Part shown: piece by piece, positions 49,707 to 62,008 of the stretch
Numbering within the stretch: position 1 is the first letter of the stretch
Layout: each line of letters opens with the position of its first letter
The notes under the pieces: generated by a model
What the model saw: the letters and a program-made list of their open reading frames with translations, nothing else
The model's database searches: none
Told to the model about the DNA's origin: nothing
Assembly (NCBI GenBank): GCA_964057225.1
Contig: OZ059900.1
Location: forward strand, 20,351,638 to 20,415,637
Direction: 5' to 3'
Origin: Auanema rhodensis
Taxonomy: Eukaryota; Nematoda; Chromadorea; Rhabditida; Rhabditidae
Length of the DNA stretch: 64,000 nt
Program-made: the position numbers and the translations under genes

Positions 49707-52700
49707 TTTTTTGTCGTGAAAGTGGAACTAGACGTTGTACGAACAATTTTGAGCTAGGTTTCATTGACATTGCATGAGTTTGAACACATGAAATCGTAAG
49801 TCAAAACCTTGTTTACAGCGAAATTTCCAAAAACTGGTTTTCCAGCATAATAAAATATTTCTCATGGGAAATACTGTGTTTTTGTATTTTTCTAGTGTTC
49901 AGCATGTAAAATGCTTCATTTTAGTGTGTAACACGCTGAAATTCGTTGCATTTGACGACTCATATGAACAAAAATCGATTTAATCAATATTAGCCATAAG
50001 GGGCGTGCCCTCAGAATATGCTAATTTCCTTAATTTTCTAACCCCTGTTTTTTTGTCGTGAAAGTGGAACTAGACGTTGAACGGACAATTTTGAGCTAGG
50101 TTTCATTGATATTGCATGAGTTTGAACACATGAAATCGTAAGTCAAAACCTTGTTTACAGCGAAATTTCCAAAAACTGGTTTTCCAGCATAATAAAATAT
50201 TTCTCATGGGAAATACTGTGTTTTTGTATTTTTCTAGTGTTCAGCATGTAAAATGCTTCATTTTAGTATGTAACACGCTGAAATTCGTTGCAGTTGACGA
50301 CTCATATGAACAAAAATCGATTTAATCAATATTAGCCATAAGGGGCGTGCCCTCAGAATATGCTAATTTCCTTAATTTTCTAACCCCTGTTTTTTTGTCG
50401 TGAAAGTGGAACTAGACGTTGTACGAACAATTTTGAGCTAGGTTTCATTGACATTGCATGAGTTTGAACACATGAAATCGTAAGTCAAAACCTTGTTTAC
50501 AGCGAAATTTCCAAAAACTGGTTTTCCAGCATAATAAAATATTTCTCATGGGAAATACTGTGTTTTTGTATTTTCCTAGTGTTCAGCATGTAAAATGCTT
50601 CATTTTAGTATGTAACACGCTGAAATTCGTTGCATTTGACGACTCATATGAACAAAAATCGATTTAATCAATATTAGCCATAAGGGGCGTGCCCTCAGAA
50701 TATGCTAATTTCCTTAATTTTCTAACCCCTGTTTTTTTGTCGTGAAAGTGGAACTAGACGTTGTACGAACAATTTTGAGCTAGGTTTCATTGACATTGCA
50801 TGAGTTTGAACACATGAAATCGTAAGTCAAAACCTTGTTTACAGCGAAATTTCCAAAAACTGGTTTTCCAGCATAATAAAATATTTCTCATGGGAAATAC
50901 TGTGTTTTTGTATTTTTCTAGTGTTCAGCATGTAAAATGCTTCATTTTAGTATGTAACACGCTGAAATTCGTTGCATTTGACGACTCATATGAACAAAAA
51001 TCGATTTAATCAATATTAGCCATAAGGGGCGTGCCCTCAGAATATGCTAATTTCCTTAATTTTCTAACCCCTGTTTTTTTGTCGTGAAAGTGGAACTAGA
51101 CGTTGTACGAACAATTTTGAGCTAGGTTTCATTGACATTGCATGAGTTTGAACACATGAAATCGTAAGTCAAAACCTTGTTTACAGCGAAATTTAAAAAA
51201 CTGGTTTTCAAGCATAATAAAATATTTCTCATGGGTAATACTGTGTTTTTGTATTTTTCTAGTGTTCAGCATGTAAAATGCTTCATTTTAGTGTGTAACA
51301 CGCTGAAATTCGTTGCATTTGACGACTCATATGAACAAAAATCGATTTAATCAATATTAGCCATAAGGGGCGTGCCCTCAGAATATGCTAATTTCCTTAA
51401 TTTTCTAACCCCTGTTTTTTTGTCGTGAAAGTGGAACTAGACGTTGTACGAACAATTTTGAGCTAGGTTTCATTGACATTGCATGAGTTTGAACACATGA
51501 AATCGTAAGTCAAAACCTTGTTTACAGCGAAATTTAAAAAACTGGTTTTCAAGCATAATAAAATATTTCTCATGGGAAATACTGTGTTTTTGTATTTTTC
51601 TAGTGTTCAGCATGTAAAATGCTTAATTTTAGTGTGTAACACGCTGAAATTCGTTGCATTTGACGACTCATATGAACAAAAATCGATTTAATCAATATTA
51701 GCCATAAGGGGCGTGCCCTCAGAATATGCTAATTTCCTTAATTTTCTAACCCCTGTTTTTTTGTCGTGAAAGTGGAACTAGACGTTGTACGAACAATTTT
51801 GAGCTAGGTTTCATTGACATTGCATGAGTTTGAACACATGAAATCGTAAGTCAAAACCTTGTTTACAGCGAAATTTCCAAAAACTGGTTTTCAAGCATAA
51901 TAAAATATTTCTCATGGGAAATACTGTGTTTTTGTATTTTTCTAGTGTTCAGCATGTAAAATGCTTCATTTTAGTCTGTAACACGCTGAAATTCGTTGCA
52001 TTTGACGACTCATATAAACAAAAATCGATTTAATCAATATTAGCCATAAGGGGCGTGCCCTCAGAATATGCTAATTTCCTTAATTTTCTAACCCCTGTTT
52101 TTTTTGTCGTGAAAGTGGAACTAGACGTTGTACGAACATTTTTGAGCTAGGTTTCATTGACATTGCATGAGTTTGAACACATGAAATCGTAAGTCAAAAC
52201 CTTGTTTACAGCGAAATTTAAAAAACTGGTTTTCCAGCATAATAAAATATTTCTCATGGGAAATACTGTGTTTTTGTATTTTTCTAGTGTTCAGCATGTA
52301 AAATGCTTCATTTTAGTATGTAACACGCTGAAATTCGTTGCATTTGACGACTCATATGAACAAAAATCGATTTAATCAATATTAGCCATAAGGGGCGTGC
52401 CCTCAGAATATGCTAATTTCCTTAATTTTCTAACCCCTGTTTTTTTGTCGTGAAAGTGGAACTAGACGTTGTACGAACAATTTTGAGCTAGGTTTCATTG
52501 ACATTGCATGAGTTTGAACACATGAAATCGTAAGTCAAAACCTTGTTTACAGCGAAATTTCCAAAAACTGGTTTTCCAGCATAATAAAATATTTCTCATG
52601 GGAAATACTGTGTTTTTGTATTTTTCTAGTGTTCAGCATGTAAAATGCTTCATTTTAGTATGTAACACGCTGAAATTCGTTGCATTTGACGACTCATATG

Positions 52701-54492
52701 AACAAAAATCGATTTAATCAATATTAGCCATAAGGGGCGTGCCCTCAGAATATGCTAATTTCCTTAATTTTCTAACCCCTGTTTTTTTGTCGTGAAAGTG
52801 GAACTAGACGTTGTACGAACAATTTTGAGCTAGGTTTCATTGACATTGCATGAGTTTGAACACATGAAATCGTAAGTCAAAACCTTGTTTACAGCGAAAT
52901 TTCCAAAAACTGGTTTTCCAGCATAATAAAATATTTCTCATGGGAAATACTGTGTTTTTGTATTTTTCTAGTGTTCAGCATGTAAAATGCTTCATTTTAG
53001 TCTGTAACACGCTGAAATTCGTTGCATTTGACGACTCATATAAACAAAAATCGATTTAATCAATATTAGCCATAAGGGGCGTGCCCTCAGAATATGCTAA
53101 TTTCCTTAATTTTCTAACCCCTGTTTTTTTTGTCGTGAAAGTGGAACTAGACGTTGTACGAACATTTTTGAGCTAGGTTTCATTGACATTGCATGAGTTT
53201 GAACACATGAAATCGTAAGTCAAAACCTTGTTTACAGCGAAATTTAAAAAACTGGTTTTCCAGCATAATAAAATATTTCTCATGGGAAATACTGTGTTTT
53301 TGTATTTTTCTAGTGTTCAGCATGTAAAATGCTTCATTTTAGTATGTAACACGCTGAAATTCGTTGCATTTGACGACTCATATGAACAAAAATCGATTTA
53401 ATCAATATTAGCCATAAGGGGCGTGCCCTCAGAATATGCTAATTTCCTTAATTTTCTAACCCCTGTTTTTTTGTCGTGAAAGTGGAACTAGACGTTGTAC
53501 GAACAATTTTGAGCTAGGTTTCATTGACATTGCATGAGTTTGAACACATGAAATCGTAAGTCAAAACCTTGTTTACAGCGAAATTTCCAAAAACTGGTTT
53601 TCCAGCATAATAAAATATTTCTCATGGGAAATACTGTGTTTTTGTATTTTTCTAGTGTTCAGCATGTAAAATGCTTCATTTTAGTGTGTAACACGCTGAA
53701 ATTCGTTGCATTTGACGACTCATATGAACAAAAATCGATTTAATCAATATTAGCCATAAGGGGCGTGCCCTCAGAATATGCTAATTTCCTTAATTTTCTA
53801 ACCCCTGTTTTTTTGTCGTGAAAGTGGAACTAGACGTTGAACGGACAATTTTGAGCTAGGTTTCATTGATATTGCATGAGTTTGAACACATGAAATCGTA
53901 AGTCAAAACCTTGTTTACAGCGAAATTTCCAAAAACTGGTTTTCCAGCATAATAAAATATTTCTCATGGGAAATACTGTGTTTTTGTATTTTTCTAGTGT
54001 TCAGCATGTAAAATGCTTCATTTTAGTATGTAACACGCTGAAATTCGTTGCAGTTGACGACTCATATGAACAAAAATCGATTTAATCAATATTAGCCATA
54101 AGGGGCGTGCCCTCAGAATATGCTAATTTCCTTAATTTTCTAACCCCTGTTTTTTTGTCGTGAAAGTGGAACTAGACGTTGTACGAACAATTTTGAGCTA
54201 GGTTTCATTGACATTGCATGAGTTTGAACACATGAAATCGTAAGTCAAAACCTTGTTTACAGCGAAATTTCCAAAAACTGGTTTTCCAGCATAATAAAAT
54301 ATTTCTCATGGGAAATACTGTGTTTTTGTATTTTCCTAGTGTTCAGCATGTAAAATGCTTCATTTTAGTATGTAACACGCTGAAATTCGTTGCATTTGAC
54401 GACTCATATGAACAAAAATCGATTTAATCAATATTAGCCATAAGGGGCGTGCCCTCAGAATATGCTAATTTCCTTAATTTTCTAACCCCTGT
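48681..54492 (-). repeat. Six-monomer block at 11-monomer spacing (48681-50732, 52441-54492)
   Basis: Both copies are 2,052 bp and start 3,760 bp apart. The order is standard; ttagtctgtaac/catataaac; gaacatttttgag; agtgtgtaac; gacgttgaacggac with ttgatattgc and gcagttgacg; then tattttcctag. The last three monomers are duplicated once more in tandem at 54493-55518. The intervening segment (50733-52440) includes ggttttcaagc units that recur at 55861-56884. Confidence 0.86.
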
Positions 54493-56542
54493 TTTTTTGT
54501 CGTGAAAGTGGAACTAGACGTTGTACGAACAATTTTGAGCTAGGTTTCATTGACATTGCATGAGTTTGAACACATGAAATCGTAAGTCAAAACCTTGTTT
54601 ACAGCGAAATTTCCAAAAACTGGTTTTCCAGCATAATAAAATATTTCTCATGGGAAATACTGTGTTTTTGTATTTTTCTAGTGTTCAGCATGTAAAATGC
54701 TTCATTTTAGTGTGTAACACGCTGAAATTCGTTGCATTTGACGACTCATATGAACAAAAATCGATTTAATCAATATTAGCCATAAGGGGCGTGCCCTCAG
54801 AATATGCTAATTTCCTTAATTTTCTAACCCCTGTTTTTTTGTCGTGAAAGTGGAACTAGACGTTGAACGGACAATTTTGAGCTAGGTTTCATTGATATTG
54901 CATGAGTTTGAACACATGAAATCGTAAGTCAAAACCTTGTTTACAGCGAAATTTCCAAAAACTGGTTTTCCAGCATAATAAAATATTTCTCATGGGAAAT
55001 ACTGTGTTTTTGTATTTTTCTAGTGTTCAGCATGTAAAATGCTTCATTTTAGTATGTAACACGCTGAAATTCGTTGCAGTTGACGACTCATATGAACAAA
55101 AATCGATTTAATCAATATTAGCCATAAGGGGCGTGCCCTCAGAATATGCTAATTTCCTTAATTTTCTAACCCCTGTTTTTTTGTCGTGAAAGTGGAACTA
55201 GACGTTGTACGAACAATTTTGAGCTAGGTTTCATTGACATTGCATGAGTTTGAACACATGAAATCGTAAGTCAAAACCTTGTTTACAGCGAAATTTCCAA
55301 AAACTGGTTTTCCAGCATAATAAAATATTTCTCATGGGAAATACTGTGTTTTTGTATTTTCCTAGTGTTCAGCATGTAAAATGCTTCATTTTAGTATGTA
55401 ACACGCTGAAATTCGTTGCATTTGACGACTCATATGAACAAAAATCGATTTAATCAATATTAGCCATAAGGGGCGTGCCCTCAGAATATGCTAATTTCCT
55501 TAATTTTCTAACCCCTGTTTTTTTGTCGTGAAAGTGGAACTAGACGTTGTACGAACAATTTTGAGCTAGGTTTCATTGACATTGCATGAGTTTGAACACA
55601 TGAAATCGTAAGTCAAAACCTTGTTTACAGCGAAATTTCCAAAAACTGGTTTTCCAGCATAATAAAATATTTCTCATGGGAAATACTGTGTTTTTGTATT
55701 TTTCTAGTGTTCAGCATGTAAAATGCTTCATTTTAGTGTGTAACACGCTGAAATTCGTTGCATTTGACGACTCATATGAACAAAAATCGATTTAATCAAT
55801 ATTAGCCATAAGGGGCGTGCCCTCAGAATATGCTAATTTCCTTAATTTTCTAACCCCTGTTTTTTTGTCGTGAAAGTGGAACTAGACGTTGTACGAACAA
55901 TTTTGAGCTAGGTTTCATTGACATTGCATGAGTTTGAACACATGAAATCGTAAGTCAAAACCTTGTTTACAGCGAAATTTAAAAAACTGGTTTTCAAGCA
56001 TAATAAAATATTTCTCATGGGTAATACTGTGTTTTTGTATTTTTCTAGTGTTCAGCATGTAAAATGCTTCATTTTAGTGTGTAACACGCTGAAATTCGTT
56101 GCATTTGACGACTCATATGAACAAAAATCGATTTAATCAATATTAGCCATAAGGGGCGTGCCCTCAGAATATGCTAATTTCCTTAATTTTCTAACCCCTG
56201 TTTTTTTGTCGTGAAAGTGGAACTAGACGTTGTACGAACAATTTTGAGCTAGGTTTCATTGACATTGCATGAGTTTGAACACATGAAATCGTAAGTCAAA
56301 ACCTTGTTTACAGCGAAATTTAAAAAACTGGTTTTCAAGCATAATAAAATATTTCTCATGGGAAATACTGTGTTTTTGTATTTTTCTAGTGTTCAGCATG
56401 TAAAATGCTTAATTTTAGTGTGTAACACGCTGAAATTCGTTGCATTTGACGACTCATATGAACAAAAATCGATTTAATCAATATTAGCCATAAGGGGCGT
56501 GCCCTCAGAATATGCTAATTTCCTTAATTTTCTAACCCCTGT
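51075..56542 (-). repeat. Two-monomer block repeated (51075-51756, 55861-56542)
   Basis: Both copies are two 341-bp units with aaatttaaaaaac and ggttttcaagc. The first unit of each carries the rare atgggtaatac and the second the rare atgcttaatttt. They sit after corresponding neighbours, so they are part of the larger 11-monomer periodicity of domain D. Confidence 0.85.
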
Positions 56543-58251
56543 TTTTTTGTCGTGAAAGTGGAACTAGACGTTGTACGAACAATTTTGAGCTAGGTTTCAT
56601 TGACATTGCATGAGTTTGAACACATGAAATCGTAAGTCAAAACCTTGTTTACAGCGAAATTTCCAAAAACTGGTTTTCAAGCATAATAAAATATTTCTCA
56701 TGGGAAATACTGTGTTTTTGTATTTTTCTAGTGTTCAGCATGTAAAATGCTTCATTTTAGTATGTAACACGCTGAAATTCGTTGCATTTGACGACTCATA
56801 TGAACAAAAATCGATTTAATCAATATTAGCCATAAGGGGCGTGCCCTCAGAATATGCTAATTTCCTTAATTTTCTAACCCCTGTTTTTTTGTCGTGAAAG
56901 TGGAACTAGACGTTGTACGAACAATTTTGAGCTAGGTTTCATTGACATTGCATGAGTTTGAACACATGAAATCGTAAGTCAAAACCTTGTTTACAGCGAA
57001 ATTTAAAAAACTGGTTTTCAAGCATAATAAAATATTTCTCATGGGAAATACTGTGTTTTTGTATTTTTCTAGTGTTCAGCATGTAAAATGCTTCATTTTA
57101 GTGTGTAACACGCTGAAATTCGTTGCATTTGACGACTCATATGAACAAAAATCGATTTAATCAATATTAGCCATAAGGGGCGTGCCCTCAGAATATGCTA
57201 ATTTCCTTAATTTTCTAACCCCTATTTTTTTGTCGTGAAAGTGGAACTAGACGTTGTACGAACAATTTTGAGCTAGGTTTCATTGACATTGCATGAGTTT
57301 GAACACATGAAATCGTAAGTCAAAACCTTGTTTACAGCGAAATTTCCAAAAACTGGTTTTCCAGCATAATAAAATATTTCTCATGGGAAATACTGTGTTT
57401 TTGTATTTTTCTAGTGTTCAGCATGTAAAATGCTTCATTTTAGTATGTAACACGCTGAAATTCGTTGCATTTGACGACTCATATGAACAAAAATCGATTT
57501 AATCAATATTAGCCATAAGGGGCGTGCCCTCAGAATATGCTAATTTCCTTAATTTTCTAACCCCTGTTTTTTTGTCGTGAAAGTGGAACTAGACGTTGAA
57601 CGGACAATTTTGAGCTAGGTTTCATTGATATTGCATGAGTTTGAACACATGAAATCGTAAGTCAAAACCTTGTTTACAGCGAAATTTCCAAAAACTGGTT
57701 TTCCAGCATAATAAAATATTTCTCATGGGAAATACTGTGTTTTTGTATTTTTCTAGTGTTCAGCATGTAAAATGCTTCATTTTAGTATGTAACACGCTGA
57801 AATTCGTTGCATTTGACGACTCATATGAACAAAAATCGATTTAATCAATATTAGCCATAAGGGGCGTGCCCTCAGAATATGCTAATTTCCTTAATTTTCT
57901 AACCCCTGTTTTTTTGTCGTGAAAGTGGAACTAGACGTTGTACGAACAATTTTGAGCTAGGTTTCATTGACATTGCATGAGTTTGAACACATGAAATCGT
58001 AAGTCAAAACCTTGTTTACAGCGAAATTTCCAAAAACTGGTTTTCAAGCATAATAAAATATTTCTCATGGGAAATACTGTGTTTTTGTATTTTTCTAGTG
58101 TTCAGCATGTAAAATGCTTCATTTTAGTATGTAACACGCTGAAATTCGTTGCATTTGACGACTCATATGAACAAAAATCGATTTAATCAATATTAGCCAT
58201 AAGGGGCGTGCCCTCAGAATATGCTAATTTCCTTAATTTTCTAACCCCTGT

Positions 58252-60984
58252 TTTTTTGTCGTGAAAGTGGAACTAGACGTTGTACGAACAATTTTGAGCT
58301 AGGTTTCATTGACATTGCATGAGTTTGAACACATGAAATCGTAAGTCAAAACCTTGTTTACAGCGAAATTTAAAAAACTGGTTTTCCAGCATAATAAAAT
58401 ATTTCTCATGGGAAATACTGTGTTTTTGTATTTTTCTAGTGTTCAGCATGTAAAATGTTTCATTTTAGTATGTAACACGCTGAAATTCGTTGCATTTGAC
58501 GACTCATATGAACAAAAATCGATTTAATCAATATTAGCCATAAGGGGCGTGCCCTCAGAATATGCTAATTTCCTTAATTTTCTAACCCCTGTTTTTTTGT
58601 CGTGAAAGTGGAACTATACGTTGTACGAACAATTTTGAGCTAGGTTTCATTGACATTGCATGAGTTTGAACACATGAAATCGTAAGTCAAAACCTTGTTT
58701 ACAGCGAAATTTCCAAAAACTGGTTTTCCAGCATAATAAAATATTTCTCATGAGAAATACTGTGTTTTTGTATTTTTCTAGTGTTCAGCATGTAAAATGC
58801 TTCATTTTAGTGTGTAACACGCTGAAATTCGTTGCATTTGACGACTCATATGAACAAAAATCGATTTAATCAATATTAGCCATAAGGGGCGTGCCCTCAG
58901 AATATGCTAATTTCCGTAATTTTCTAACCCCTGTTTTTTTGTCGTGAAAGTGGAACTAGACGTTGTACGAACAATTTTGAGCTAGGTTTCATTGACATTG
59001 CATGAGTTTGAACACATGAAATCGTAAGTCAAAACCTTGTTTACAGCGAAATTTCCAAAAACTGGTTTTCCAGCATAATAAAATATTTCTCATGGGAAAT
59101 ACTCTGTTTTTGTATTTTTCTAGTGTTCAGCATGTAAAATGCTTCATTTTAGTATGTAACACGCTGAAATTCGTTGCATTTGACGACTCATATGAACAAA
59201 AATCGATTTAATCAATATTAGCCATAAACGGCGTGCCCTCAGAATATGCTAATTTCCTTAATTTTCTAACCCCTGTTTTTTTGTCGTGAAAGTGGAACTA
59301 GACGTTGTAGAAACAATTTTGAGCTAGGTTTCATTGACATTGCATGAGTTTGAACACATGAAATCGTAAGTCAAAACCTTGTTTACAGCGAAATTTCCAA
59401 AAACTGGTTTTCCAGCATAATAAAATATTTCTCATGGGAAATACTGTGTTTTTGTATTTTTCTAGTGTTCAGCATGTAAAATGCTTCATTTTAGTATGTA
59501 ACACGCTGAAATTCGTTGCATTTGACGACTCATATGAACAAAAATCGATTTAATCAATATTAGCCATAAGGGGCGTACCCTCAGAATATGCTAATTTCCT
59601 TAATTTTCTAACCCCTGTTTTTTTGTCGTGAAAGTGGAACTAGACGTTGTACGAACAATTTTGAGCTAGGTTTCATTGACATTGCATGAGTTTGAACACA
59701 TGAAATCGTAAGTCAAAACCTTGTTTACAGCGAAATTTCCAAAAACTGGTTTTCCAGCATAATAAAATATTTCTCATGGGAAATACTGTGTTTTTGTATT
59801 TTTCTAGTGTTCAGCATGTAAAATGCTTCATTTTAGTATGTAACACCCTGAAATTCGTTGCATTTGACGACTCATATGAACAAAAATCGATTTAATCAAT
59901 ATTAGCCATAAGGGGCGTGCCCTCAGAATATGCTAATTTCCTTAATTTTTTAACCCCTGTTTTTTTGTCGTGAAAGTGGAACTAGACGTTGTACGAACAA
60001 TTTTGAGCTAGGTTTCATTGACATTGCATGAGTTTGAACACATGAAATCGTAAGTCAAAACCTTGTTTACAGCGAAATTTAAAAAACTGGTTTTCCAGCA
60101 TAATAAAATATTTCTCATGGGAAATACTGTGTTTTTGTATTTTTCTAGTGTTCAGCATGTAAAATGCTTCATTTTAGTGTGTAACAGGCTGAAATTCGTT
60201 GCATTTGACGACTCATATGAACAAAAATCGATTTAATCAATATTAGCCATAAGGGGCGTGCCCTCAGAATATGCTAATTTCCTCAATTTTCTAACCCCTG
60301 TTTTTTTGTCGTGAAAGTGGAACTAGACGTTGTACGAACAATTTTGAGCTAGGTTTCATTGACATTGCATGAGTTTGAACACATGAAATCGTAAGTCAAA
60401 ACCTTGTTTACAGCGAAATTTAAAAAACTGGTTTTCCAGCATAATAAAATATTTCTCATGGGAAATACTGTGTTTTTGTATTTTTCTAGTGTTCAGCATG
60501 TAAAATGTTTCATTTTAGTATGTAACACGCTGAAATTCGTTGCATTTGACGACTCATATGAACAAAAATCGATTTAATCAATATTAGCCATAAGGGGCGT
60601 GCCCTCAGAATATGCTAATTTCCTTAATTTTCTAACCCCTGTTTTTTTGTCGTGAAAGTGGAACTAGACGTTGTACGAACAATTTTGAGCTAGGTTTCAT
60701 TGACATTGCATGAGTTTGAACACATGAAATCGTAAGTCAAAACCTTGTTTACAGCGAAATTTCCAAAAACTGGTTTTCCAGCATAATAAAATATTTCTCA
60801 TGAGAAATACTGTGTTTTTGTATTTTTCTAGTGTTCAGCATGTAAAATGCTTCATTTTAGTGTGTAACACGCTGAAATTCGTTGCATTTGACGACTCATA
60901 TGAACAAAAATCGATTTAATCAATATTAGCCATAAGGGGCGTGCCCTCAGAATATGCTAATTTCCGTAATTTTCTAACCCCTGT
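58252..60984 (-). repeat. Two-monomer block repeated (58252-58934, 60302-60984)
   Basis: Each copy has a 341-bp unit with gtaaaatgtttc followed by a unit with catgagaaatactg, agtgtgtaac and tttccgtaat. The first copy has one extra change, aactatacg. Four units of other subtypes (59277-60301 plus 58935-59276) lie between the two copies. Confidence 0.82.
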
Positions 60985-62008
60985 TTTTTTGTCGTGAAAG
61001 TGGAACTAGACGTTGTACGAACAATTTTGAGCTAGGTTTCATTGACATTGCATGAGTTTGAACACATGAAATCGTAAGTCAAAACCTTGTTTACAGCGAA
61101 ATTTAAAAAACTGGTTTTCCAGCATAATAAAATATTTCTCATGGGAAATACTGTGTTTTTGTATTTTTCTAGTGTTCAGCATGTAAAATGCTTCATTTTA
61201 GTATGTAACACGCTGAAATTCGTTGCATTTGACGACTCATATGAACAAAAATCGATTTAATCAATATTAGCCATAAGGGGCGTGCCCTCAGAATATGCTA
61301 ATTTCCTTAATTTTCTAACCCCTGTTTTTTTGTCGTGAAAGTGGAACTAGACGTTGTACGAACAATTTTGAGCTAGGTTTCATTGACATTGCATGAGTTT
61401 GAACACATGAAATCGTAAGTCAAAACCTTGTTTACAGCGAAATTTCCAAAAACTGGTTTTCCAGCATAATAAAATATTTCTCAAGGGAAATACTGTGTTT
61501 TTGTATTTTTCTAGTGTTCAGCATGTAAAATGCTTCATTTTAGTATGTAACACGCTGAAATTCGTTGCATTTGACGACTCATATGAACAAAAATCGATTT
61601 AATCAATATTAGCCATAAGGGGCGTGCCCTCAGAATATGCTAATTTCATTAATTTTCTAACCCCTATTTTTTGTCGTGAAAGTGGAACTAGACGTTGTAC
61701 GAACAATTTTGAGCTAGGTTTCATTGACATTGCATGAGTTTGAACACATGAAATCGTAAGTCAAAACCTTGTTTACAGCGAAATTTCCAAAAACTGGTTT
61801 TCCAGCATAATAAAATATTTCTCATGGGAAATACTGTGTTTTTGTATTTTTCTAGTGTTCAGCATGTAAAATGCTTCATTTTAGTATGTAACACCCTGAA
61901 ATTCGTTGCATTTGACGACTCATATGAACAAAAATCGATTTAATCAATATTAGCCATAAGGGGCGTGCCCTCAGAATATGCTAATTTCCTTAATTTTCTA
62001 ACCCCTGT

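Larger units (their letters stand above)
46537..58251 (-). repeat. Inverted-arm domain D (junction-proximal)
   Basis: Units here share variant sets that recur in blocks. One pair has ttagtctgtaac with catataaac, followed by gaacatttttgag with aaatttaaaaaactgg. Another run has agtgtgtaac, then gacgttgaacggac with ttgatattgc, then tattttcctag. A third set has ggttttcaagc with the shortened aaatttaaaaaac. None of the main domain B subtypes (aataatgatt, gagtagtc, attaagtcg or gttcctacaac in forward sense) is seen. The unit at 46973 is 340 bp, with aaattaaaaaac in place of the usual tract. Confidence 0.8.

Noticed and set aside
43447-53124. gtttatatg shared by forward domain C (43447, 43789, 44816, 45158, 45500) and inverted units (47997, 49023, 51757, 52783 as catataaac) as proof of exchange between arms
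   Set aside because: Only this one C-to-T change is shared. The other markers of the two groups differ, so independent mutation is as likely.
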